Shown: piece by piece, positions 18,232 to 24,819 of the stretch
Numbering within the stretch: position 1 is the stretch's first letter
How the letters are laid out: every line of letters starts with the position of its first letter
From: Zhenpiania hominis
GTDB lineage: Bacteria; Bacillota; Clostridia; Peptostreptococcales; Anaerovoracaceae
NCBI RefSeq assembly: GCF_014333425.1
Contig: NZ_JACRYT010000001.1
Location: forward strand, 124,001 to 188,000
Length of the DNA: 64,000 nt
Direction of reading: 5' to 3'
Position numbers and translations under genes: made by a program
Notes under the pieces: model-generated
Databases searched by the model: none
What the model was told of the DNA's origin: nothing
What the model saw: only the letters and a program-made list of their open reading frames with translations

Positions 18232-20550
18232 TTAACGGTCACATTGGGCATATAATACATAATCGGTGGGAACCAGATTGCCACCGTAATGCCGCAGATA
18301 AAAACGGTAATCCGGACAGATTTCCAGAACCGTATCCATCAGATCCGGTAACTGATCATATCGGTAAAAGGCCGCCAGGGCCAGCAGAGGTCGATCCTTC
18401 CGGATATGATTGGCCGCGCCTTTCAAGACCTCCTCTTCCATACCGCAGACATTGATCTTGAGAATGGAAACGGGTTCGGCAATCTCTTCATCCAGTGGAA
18501 CGACAGAAACCAGTTCCGATGTCTCGAAAGAAGACTCGGAATCCGGATCCGGCAGCCATAAGGCAGAAAGCAGGTCATTGTCTTCGGAAAGAAGAAATTC
18601 TCCCTCACTGCGCCGGGATCCGACAGCCGAGGTGCTGATCACGATCCGATCCAGAGACTGCAGGGCTTCCTGCAGCGGCTCCAGCAGATTGGGATTGCAT
18701 TCATAGCAATAAATGCTGCGGTAGCGTTCCCCGAACAGCTTCACAAAGTTCTGTACCGTCTCTCCCTTATGCGCGCCCACATCCACCAACACGGCATCTT
18801 CTCCATGAGACATCCGATCCAGATCAAAATAGGGACAGCCGTAATCCCGAACCTGAGCAGGCAGCCGATAATCCAGATTGATCCAGTTTTCCAGCAAAGC
18901 TAACAACGTCTGACGGGAAGCATGATCGGCCAGACGGGTATACAGACCAATCCAGTCCTCCAGTCTGCTTTGCAGTGCCGCGGCTCTCCGCTGCAGCACA
19001 TTCCAGTTCTCCGTGTCCGGATCCAGAGTCCCCCAGAAAGGAATCTGATGGAAGGAAGCGCAATAGTTAACGTAGTTCTGTTCGTTTTCTTCCCGGAGCT
19101 GCCGTAGACGCAACTGCAGGTAGGCTAAAAGTTCCTCCGGCGTCTGACGGCGCAGGAAGGCGGCCAGTCTGGCAAGGTGGGCATCCTGACTGTTGCGGAC
19201 CGGAAGCTGTGGAAAGAGGGTTTCATAAGTACGCCAGCTTTCCGCGGAAGTAGCAGGAAGCAGATCCTGCCGGGTCTTTTCGTCCAGCCGTTCCAGAAGC
19301 CGATCCTCCAGGGAGCGGAAAGCGGCCAGTCTGGCGCATTTCAGGACAAAGAGGGTTTCCCGTGGGTCTTGAAAGTCATAAAGCTTTGTGAGAAAGCCGA
19401 AGACCCCGTCGGGGGATTCGCCGTGTTTCTGAAAGATCCGGAGTAGCGCGGTGAGCAGGGGTTCCTGCCGGGACTGCATATTGAGGGATACCGAGGCGAA
19501 GCGGACGGCTCCGGCCGGATCTCCGGAAGCTTCGCAGGCCCGGACCAGATCCTGATAGATCTCTGGCACCTTACCGGCTGCATAACACATGCTGGAAATC
19601 TTTTTTTCTTCCAGTAAATCCAGAGTTTTGGAAAGATGTGCAACAGCTTCTCTCCAGCACTGTTTGCGCATGCAGTAACATCCCATCCAGTATTCGATAT
19701 CTTCAATATCTTTCTCATATTGCGAAAACGTCTGGTAGAGAGTGAGCAGTTCCTGTTCCTTAAGATCTGTCTGCATATAAAAACGCATCAGATTACTAGC
19801 AGCACTGATTCTGGCAATCCGCAGTTCCGGAGAATCAGGAGATCCTGCACAGATTTCCCATGCATTCAGTGCTTCCTGTATTTTTCCTTCCAACAAATAA
19901 GAATCCCCTAGATATCTCCAATTCATGTAGTTTTTCGGATCCTGCTCTAGTTCCCGTTCCAGAAGTTCAATGTTTCGCTGGGCTTTCTGCGTTCTGGCGT
20001 AGGCTTCTTTGGCATAGCCGGTATGGTAAATAGCCATGTCCATTCCCGTCAAATAGGCCCGTAATTCCTGATTAGGCGAGGAGCAGAACAGTTGTTCATG
20101 GATTCGGTTTTGATAGCGGATCCCATTGTTTTCAAAAAAACGATCTTGCGCAGAAGAGGCAAACATTTTCCCATGATCGTCTAACTGAATCCAGGGCTGA
20201 CGGATAAGATTTGGGGCTTTTGTTTTGTCTGGCTCTGCTTCAATGCGTTCCAGAAGCTGCAGGAGTTTTCGAGCTGCCTCCGGTTCCATGTATTCATCGG
20301 CATCCAGAAAGGCAATCCAGCTGCCTTTTGCCTGCTCAATGGCATAGTTTTTGGCAGCGGAAAAATCATCGATCCATTCAAAGTGATAGATCTTCGCCCC
20401 CATTTCCTCCGCAATTTCCACCGTCCGGTCTGTGGAACCGGTGTCCACCACAATCTGCTCAAAGGCGATGTCCTTTGCCCAGGACAGAGCCTTTCGGATA
20501 TTGGTTTCTTCATTTTTCACGATCATACATTGGGAAAGCTTGACAGTCAT
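18232..20550 (-). CDS. Glycosyltransferase 2 - TPR - FkbM fusion protein
   Basis: Three parts can be seen in 772 residues. Residues ~1-230 are a GT-A glycosyltransferase (SQCMIVKNEETNI, VVDTGSTDRT, FLDADEYM). The middle has tetratricopeptide-like helices (NYMNWRYLGDSYLLEGK; AVAHLSKTLDLLEEKK). The last ~250 residues are an FkbM domain (VLVDVGAHKGETVQNF ... HYGGNLVPTDYV). In the FkbM part the usual MDIEG motif is INVCG, so methyl transfer may be lost. It lies between the flagellin gene and a second FkbM, which suggests a flagellin O-glycan role. The ATG at 20550 follows CCACAGGAGGAACCAACTG. Confidence 0.8.
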   Translation of the reverse strand: MTVKLSQCMIVKNEETNIRKALSWAKDIAFEQIVVDTGSTDRTVEIAEEMGAKIYHFEWIDDFSAAKNYAIEQAKGSWIAFLDADEYMEPEAARKLLQLLERIEAEPDKTKAPNLIRQPWIQLDDHGKMFASSAQDRFFENNGIRYQNRIHEQLFCSSPNQELRAYLTGMDMAIYHTGYAKEAYARTQKAQRNIELLERELEQDPKNYMNWRYLGDSYLLEGKIQEALNAWEICAGSPDSPELRIARISAASNLMRFYMQTDLKEQELLTLYQTFSQYEKDIEDIEYWMGCYCMRKQCWREAVAHLSKTLDLLEEKKISSMCYAAGKVPEIYQDLVRACEASGDPAGAVRFASVSLNMQSRQEPLLTALLRIFQKHGESPDGVFGFLTKLYDFQDPRETLFVLKCARLAAFRSLEDRLLERLDEKTRQDLLPATSAESWRTYETLFPQLPVRNSQDAHLARLAAFLRRQTPEELLAYLQLRLRQLREENEQNYVNYCASFHQIPFWGTLDPDTENWNVLQRRAAALQSRLEDWIGLYTRLADHASRQTLLALLENWINLDYRLPAQVRDYGCPYFDLDRMSHGEDAVLVDVGAHKGETVQNFVKLFGERYRSIYCYECNPNLLEPLQEALQSLDRIVISTSAVGSRRSEGEFLLSEDNDLLSALWLPDPDSESSFETSELVSVVPLDEEIAEPVSILKINVCGMEEEVLKGAANHIRKDRPLLALAAFYRYDQLPDLMDTVLEICPDYRFYLRHYGGNLVPTDYVLYAQCDR

Positions 20551-20570
20551 CAGTTGGTTCCTCCTGTGGA

Positions 20571-20613
20571 TACAAACAGACGGCCGGATTCGGAAGGAAT
20601 CCAGCCGCCCGTC
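20571..20613 (-). terminator. Terminator after flagellin 1 (minus strand)
   Basis: On the minus strand an almost perfect stem (GGATTC with GAATCC at the loop, GACGG/CCGTC at the base) ends in TGTTTGT. It separates the flagellin gene from the glycosyltransferase set. Confidence 0.6.
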
Positions 20614-20661
20614 ACAGCTAAATAGTATTGTCCGTTGTATCATCCCCTAGGGGTATGGCTG

Positions 20662-22356
20662 TTACTGAAGCAACTGCAGAACACCCTGCGGGATCTGATT
20701 GGCCTGCGCCAGCATAGCCTGAGAAGCCTGAACCAGAATGTTGTTCTTGGTGTAAGCCATCATTTCTTCCGCCATGTCTACGTCACGGATTCTGCTTTCC
20801 GCAGCGGTCATGTTTTCGGTGGTTACGCTCAGGTTGTTGATGGTATGTTCCAGACGGTTCTGGAGCGCGCCCAAGTCACCTCTTGTGGAGGATACCGTAT
20901 TAATGGCAGCCTTGATCTTGTCTACGGCAGCCTGCGCGCCAGCCTGTGTGCTGATATCAATACCGCTGATACCCAGAGCTGCAGTATGCATATCGCCGAC
21001 CGATACGGTCATCTGGTTAAAGTCATCGGATGTATCACCGATCTGTAATGTCAGACCACCGCCTGCCTTTCCAACAGTGTTGGATCTCAATCCAATTGTT
21101 GTATTCGCTCCAGGAGTCCATACACCAGCAGTATTTGTACCGGTTTCCACTTTCAGTCCGGTCTCCATGCTGATCTTCTCTGCCATGGCCGCAACATCAT
21201 TATTCCCTATTGTTCCACCTGCAAGTTCAACATAGTGTTCTACACCTGCAGCTTTCATAGCAGCCAGTGTATCGGCATCCACTTTATTTTGTGCAACAAA
21301 TACAAATTTCTGACCGTTGATTTCAAAAGTAGCTTTATCCAGATTTGTTCCATCATAGATAGTTGCTTTGCTGAGATCGATGGTATCAAAAGCATCCTCA
21401 GCTTTAGCAGAGACTGTCATTGAATTATCTACAGAGCTAGGAGCCCCACCATTAGCAGCAGCTACTGTAGACGAAATAGCAACTCCAGTAATAGATGGTG
21501 CCAGCGTGCCAGCCTCTTTTGCTTCAAAATGAATTTTCTGAGAAGCATCTGTTACTGTAAAGTTATCTTTAATTGCGGAATTTTTAGACAATTCCGTTAC
21601 CAATGCAGCTGAAATTTCGGTAGCTGCAGCAGTACCTGCTGTTCCTAATTCATAAATAGATCCATCCTCTGTTACAAGAGCTTTATTTGCAGTACCAGCT
21701 GCACTATTTGCCACTGTAAAAGTAACCGTCACGTTCTGCGTAGCGCCGTTGCTGTCTGTAATGGTAAACGTATAATCCAGAGTGTCTCCATTTGCTAACT
21801 GAGTGACTTGAGCCAATGCTGTATTCATTTCATATTCGCCTTTGACTGCATCTACTGTAGCAACTGCACCAGCCAGATTACCAGTCAAATTGGAAAGATC
21901 TACATTCGCTTTGCTAGAAGTACCAGTTGCGGAAAGTGATCCATCCAGCAAGTTGATACCATTAAAGTTGGTGGCATCAGCGATCCGGTTGATTTCGTCC
22001 TTCAGAGCATCCATTTCGGCCTGCAGGTTTTCACGGTCAACATCATCCTGATAGGTACCGTTTGCGGACTGGTCCGCCAGTTCTACCATACGGTTGAGCA
22101 TAGAATGTACTTCAGTCAGAGCACCTTCTGCAGTCTGTACCAGAGAAATACCGTCGTTGGCATTCTTCTGAGCCGTTTCCAGACCCGTGATCTGGGCTCT
22201 CATTTTTTCGGAAATCGCCAGACCAGCCGCGTCATCACCAGCACGGTTGATACGGTAACCGGAAGACAGTTTTTCCAGATTCTTGCTTACTGCGCTGTTG
22301 TTGTTGGTTAAGTTGCGATAAGAGTTTAAAGCTGCAATATTGTGTTGGATTCTCAT
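20662..22356 (-). CDS. Flagellin 1
   Basis: The main filament protein, 564 residues. The first ~145 residues (MRIQHNIAALNSYRNLTNNNSA; LSSGYRINRAGDDAAGLAIS; ELADQSANGTYQ) and the last ~110 (NRLEHTINNLSVTTENMTAAESRIRDVDMA ... IPQGVLQLLQ) are the conserved D0/D1 domains. The middle (~145-450) is a variable, Thr/Ala-rich outer domain. It differs from flagellin 2 mainly in that middle; ends are nearly identical, so the genes are duplicates. The start follows CTAAGGAGGGAAATTAATC. Surface Thr/Ser in the centre would suit O-glycosylation. Confidence 0.96.
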   Translation of the reverse strand: MRIQHNIAALNSYRNLTNNNSAVSKNLEKLSSGYRINRAGDDAAGLAISEKMRAQITGLETAQKNANDGISLVQTAEGALTEVHSMLNRMVELADQSANGTYQDDVDRENLQAEMDALKDEINRIADATNFNGINLLDGSLSATGTSSKANVDLSNLTGNLAGAVATVDAVKGEYEMNTALAQVTQLANGDTLDYTFTITDSNGATQNVTVTFTVANSAAGTANKALVTEDGSIYELGTAGTAAATEISAALVTELSKNSAIKDNFTVTDASQKIHFEAKEAGTLAPSITGVAISSTVAAANGGAPSSVDNSMTVSAKAEDAFDTIDLSKATIYDGTNLDKATFEINGQKFVFVAQNKVDADTLAAMKAAGVEHYVELAGGTIGNNDVAAMAEKISMETGLKVETGTNTAGVWTPGANTTIGLRSNTVGKAGGGLTLQIGDTSDDFNQMTVSVGDMHTAALGISGIDISTQAGAQAAVDKIKAAINTVSSTRGDLGALQNRLEHTINNLSVTTENMTAAESRIRDVDMAEEMMAYTKNNILVQASQAMLAQANQIPQGVLQLLQ

Positions 22357-22491
22357 GATTAATTTCCCTCCTTAGAATTCATGAATCGGGGATTCCTTTC
22401 CCCGTGAAATTGATTTTCATTCCCTGCCTTTTTTATCATTGGAAAGGAATGATTGAAACGAAGGGAAATGGTCTTCAAGATTCTCATTTCC
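22357..22491 (-). promoter_or_regulatory. Flagellin 1 leader with CsrA-type hairpin and conserved stems
   Basis: Read on the minus strand this ~135-base leader has three hairpins in order: GGAAATG/CATTTCC (22464-22491), ATCATT-CCTTTCC-AATGAT (22435-22453) and GGGGA-AAGGAA-TCCCC (22388-22403). The last presents GGA in the loop, the preferred CsrA binding form, and the Shine-Dalgarno AAGGAGGG holds another GGA. The proximal ~97 bases match the flagellin 2 leader with about four changes. No sigma-28-type promoter is seen upstream. Confidence 0.6.
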
Positions 22492-22706
22492 ACATGCTGA
22501 TCGCAAGAGTCAGCGAGTTAGGGTGCTTTCTTACCTTTTTGTCTCAAGAACACCAGTGATTTGCTGACAAAACGGACAGCGAAGCAGACAAAGTCTGCAT
22601 AGACTGAAATTACGGAAATCCGATCCAGTAGAGATGGGCGAGCGACCAAACCGCCAGTTCTCCGACGAATGGCCTCTCGATAATGTTATCAAGCGGCCAT
22701 GGCAGT
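22492..22706. other. Non-coding stretch upstream of flagellin 1, repeat-like
   Basis: No credible gene. A perfect hairpin GCAGAC-AAA-GTCTGC lies at 22584-22598. On the minus strand a 61-codon open frame (22531-22716) reads through it without a ribosome site; similar short translated strings seem familiar from other Clostridia, which suggests a dispersed repeat instead of a protein, but this is from memory and unverified. Confidence 0.35.
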
Positions 22707-22734
22707 AAAAAAGCACCTTATCCTCTTAAAGTGC
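22707..22734 (-). terminator. Minus-strand terminator-like hairpin
   Basis: On the minus strand GCACTTTA-AGAGGA-TAAGGTGC is followed by six T. It lies far upstream of flagellin 1 and has no gene before it on that strand, so it may end antisense or read-through transcription from the integrase side. Confidence 0.55.
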
Positions 22735-22801
22735 AAATTTATTCTTCTTTATATATGCTAATCGTGTTACAATAAGTTTATAAACCAAAGGAGGTGGGAG
22801 T

Positions 22802-22990
22802 ATGAGCATTGATGGAATTGCTGGAGCAAGTATTGCTTACAGCACAGCAAACGTTTTAAGTCAGGCATCTTTATCCGTCACAAAGAAAGCGATGGATTCA
22901 CAAGAGCAGCAGGCGGCACAGTTGATTGAGCAGCTAAAAGCATCGGTGCCTGAACCTCCGTCAAATCACAAAATTGATATTCTGGTTTAA
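22802..22990 (+). CDS. YjfB-like putative motility protein, copy 2
   Basis: A 62-residue paralogue of the protein at 15406-15594, sharing IDGIA, KKAMDSQEQQAAQLI and the PSNH-IDIL ending. The start follows AAAGGAGGTGGGAGT, an ideal ribosome site. It stands alone between the two flagellins and has its own terminator. The function is unknown, but the pairing of one yjfB with each flagellin suggests that the region was duplicated. Confidence 0.78.
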   Translation: MSIDGIAGASIAYSTANVLSQASLSVTKKAMDSQEQQAAQLIEQLKASVPEPPSNHKIDILV

Positions 22991-22991
22991 C

Positions 22992-23037
22992 AAAAACTGT
23001 GCGGAAGACATATAGATAATGAAGTCACTGTTTTTGC
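22992..23037 (+). terminator. Terminator after yjfB copy 2
   Basis: AAAAACTGTG and CACTGTTTTT pair at nine of ten positions across a 24-base loop and end in a T run. It begins two bases after the stop codon. Confidence 0.55.
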
Positions 23038-23045
23038 GCAAACGC

Positions 23046-23099
23046 AATGAGGGTATCGCTCAGTCACCAAAATACAGATAATTGAGCGATACCCTCATT
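23046..23099. repeat. Perfect 17-bp inverted repeat
   Basis: The arms at 23046-23062 and 23083-23099 (AATGAGGGTATCGCTCA and its complement) are exact and separated by 20 bases. There is no T tract on either side, so it is not a plain terminator. It lies downstream of the recombinase gene. Bases 23100-23229 hold a CCCGGGC-type imperfect repeat and no gene. Confidence 0.7.
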
Positions 23100-23229
23100 C
23101 GATCAGCAGGTCCCGGGCACAAATCCGCGAATTGCAGGCTTGCACCCGGGCGCTTTGCTATAGGAGAAACAGACAGCAAGATACGCGTTTCCACAAAGTA
23201 TCGGCGTCTCCTTACACTTTGCGTATGCA

Positions 23230-24324
23230 TCACTTTACGCGATTCGGGCTTTTAACACAATACAGATCGTGCAGGTCCTCGGCCAGCTTCTTCTGCTTGT
23301 TTGGATACAGATGACTATATGTATTTAGGGTTGTCTCGATATTTTCATGTCCAAGCCGCTCCGCGATCAACAGAGGACTGCACCCCATTTCGATTAGAAG
23401 GCTGGCATGACTGTGCCGCAGATCATGAATTCGGATGCTCTTCACGCCCGTAACTACGCAGGCTTCTTTCATAAATTTTGCAATAAAATACTTTGAATAA
23501 GAAAAAATCCGCTCTGCGGAACCCGGCTTTCGCTGCCGCAGATAGCGGCAAACCGCTTCCCCGAGGAACTGTGGAAGAGCAATCACCCTTTCGCTTTTGA
23601 ACGTTTTAGGAGGCGTAACCATATCTTTTTTGTGGATTCGATAATAGGACTTATTAATCGACACCAGCGATCCATTTAGCGAAAAGTCTTCCTCTGTCAG
23701 AGCCAGCAGTTCTCCAATTCGGATCCCCGTATAGTAAAGCATTGAAAAGATCAGATGAGCCTGAGACCCTTCCTCAAAATAGCTTAAAAAAGTCAGAAAT
23801 TCTGTAAAATTCCAGAACGTTTTCCGCGGCGCAGCCTTTTTGCCCATTGCCCCAGCCTTGTGACATGGGTTAGATGGCAGGCGGTAATAACGAACTGCAT
23901 AATTTAAAATCGCGGACAGCTGATTGTTCATAACCCGCAGATACGTCTGCGAATACCCTTTTCGGTTCTTCATGCGAAAAGCTCCCATTTCATTTTGCCA
24001 CCTCCGGATTATAGGCGCTTCAATCTGGCTGATGGGAAGATCTCCAAAATAGGGAAGAATCTTTGTCCGGATTAAATGCTCCTTTGTAATCATTGTCGAA
24101 TGTCTCAGCCGGTGGCGCATATCTTCTGCGTAGATTTCATAAAGATCCGAAAAGGTCATATCCGGACTCCCTTCATATTTACGAATGAAGGAACGCTCCC
24201 ATTCTTGGGCGTCCCTTTGCAGTCGAAATCCTCCTTTTTTCTTCTGACAGCTACGTCCACGGTAGTCGCGGTAATAAAATTTACAGTACCAAGTTTGGCT
24301 CTTTTCATTAAAATAAGTTGGCAT
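23230..24324 (-). CDS. Tyrosine-type site-specific recombinase (integrase)
   Basis: The ~364-residue protein has an N-terminal arm-binding region (residues ~1-60: TYFNEKSQTWYCKFYYRDYRG), a SAM-like core-binding domain, and a C-terminal catalytic domain. The active-site residues are visible: Arg in TGIRIGELLAL, HDLRHSHAS, LGHENI and Tyr in TYSHLY. This is the Tn916/phage type. No excisionase, capsid or conjugation gene lies near, so it is either an orphan or a dedicated DNA inverter. Start ATG at 24324 follows ACTAAGGAGGGAAATT. Its place between two inverted flagellin genes is notable. Confidence 0.92.
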   Translation of the reverse strand: MPTYFNEKSQTWYCKFYYRDYRGRSCQKKKGGFRLQRDAQEWERSFIRKYEGSPDMTFSDLYEIYAEDMRHRLRHSTMITKEHLIRTKILPYFGDLPISQIEAPIIRRWQNEMGAFRMKNRKGYSQTYLRVMNNQLSAILNYAVRYYRLPSNPCHKAGAMGKKAAPRKTFWNFTEFLTFLSYFEEGSQAHLIFSMLYYTGIRIGELLALTEEDFSLNGSLVSINKSYYRIHKKDMVTPPKTFKSERVIALPQFLGEAVCRYLRQRKPGSAERIFSYSKYFIAKFMKEACVVTGVKSIRIHDLRHSHASLLIEMGCSPLLIAERLGHENIETTLNTYSHLYPNKQKKLAEDLHDLYCVKSPNRVK

Positions 24325-24402
24325 AATTTCCCTCCTTAGTAAATCATATTTTCTTCTACATAGTAAAATGGTTTTATGGAAGTGCACCAATGATTTTACA
24401 AA

Positions 24403-24496
24403 AGTACTGTACAGGTACTTTCAGTAAAGCGAAAACCCCTGTGTACCCTTACAACTACACACTCTCAGAAATACAGAACAGTACTGTATAGGTACT
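24403..24496. repeat. Paired 17-bp repeats upstream of the recombinase gene
   Basis: AGTACTGTACAGGTACT (24403-24419) and AGTACTGTATAGGTACT (24480-24496) differ at one base and start 77 bases apart. Each is nearly self-complementary. A partial third copy, AATACCTGTTC, follows. They lie in the recombinase promoter region and could be operators or arm-type binding sites. Confidence 0.6.
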
Positions 24497-24568
24497 AAAA
24501 AAATACCTGTTCAAACGTTGAAATTTCAACATTCTTGTTAAAATTAAAACTTTTTTTGTTTTTTTGCT

Positions 24569-24595
24569 TATATTTTTCTTCCGAAGAGACGATAA
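24569..24595 (+). promoter_or_regulatory. Sigma-28 promoter for flagellin 2
   Basis: TATATTTT, an 11-base spacer and GACGATAA match the consensus TAAAGTTT-N11-GCCGATAA at 13 of 16 positions. The leader of about 220 bases that follows is long and structured. No equivalent site was found before flagellin 1. Confidence 0.6.
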
Positions 24596-24651
24596 AATAA
24601 ATGAACATGATAAATAAGAACATTTACTGAAAAGTGCCTATTTATCCGTGT

Positions 24652-24810
24652 TTGACGCGTCAAGAAATGATGGTGACGACATTTCTGCCGACACCATTCC
24701 TGCGAAAGCAGGAGAACATTTTATCATTCCTTTCCAATGATAAAAAAGGCAGGGAGTGAAAATCAATTTCAAGGGGAAAGGAATCCCCGATTCATGAATT
24801 CTAAGGAGGG
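24652..24810 (+). promoter_or_regulatory. Structured flagellin 2 leader with CsrA-type hairpin
   Basis: In order: the palindrome TTGACGCGTCAA (24652-24663), AGAAATG/CATTTCT (24663-24686), CCTGC-GAAA-GCAGG (24699-24712, a GNRA-type loop), TTATCATT-CCTTTCC-AATGATAA (24721-24743), and GGGGA-AAGGAA-TCCCC (24773-24788), then the Shine-Dalgarno AAGGAGGG. The last two are shared with flagellin 1. GGA in a loop plus GGA in the ribosome site is the known CsrA layout on Bacillus hag. Confidence 0.6.
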
Positions 24811-24819
24811 AAATTAATC

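Noticed and set aside
17185..18255. A 356-codon plus-strand frame opposite the FkbM gene
   Set aside because: Antisense to a clear gene with known motifs.
22531..22716. A 61-codon minus-strand frame upstream of flagellin 1
   Set aside because: No ribosome site and it spans a perfect hairpin; treated as a non-coding repeat.
24545..24573. A second possible sigma-28 promoter using TAAA and GCTTATAT
   Set aside because: The spacer is 17 bases instead of about 15 and the -10 match is poor; the GACGATAA site downstream is better.
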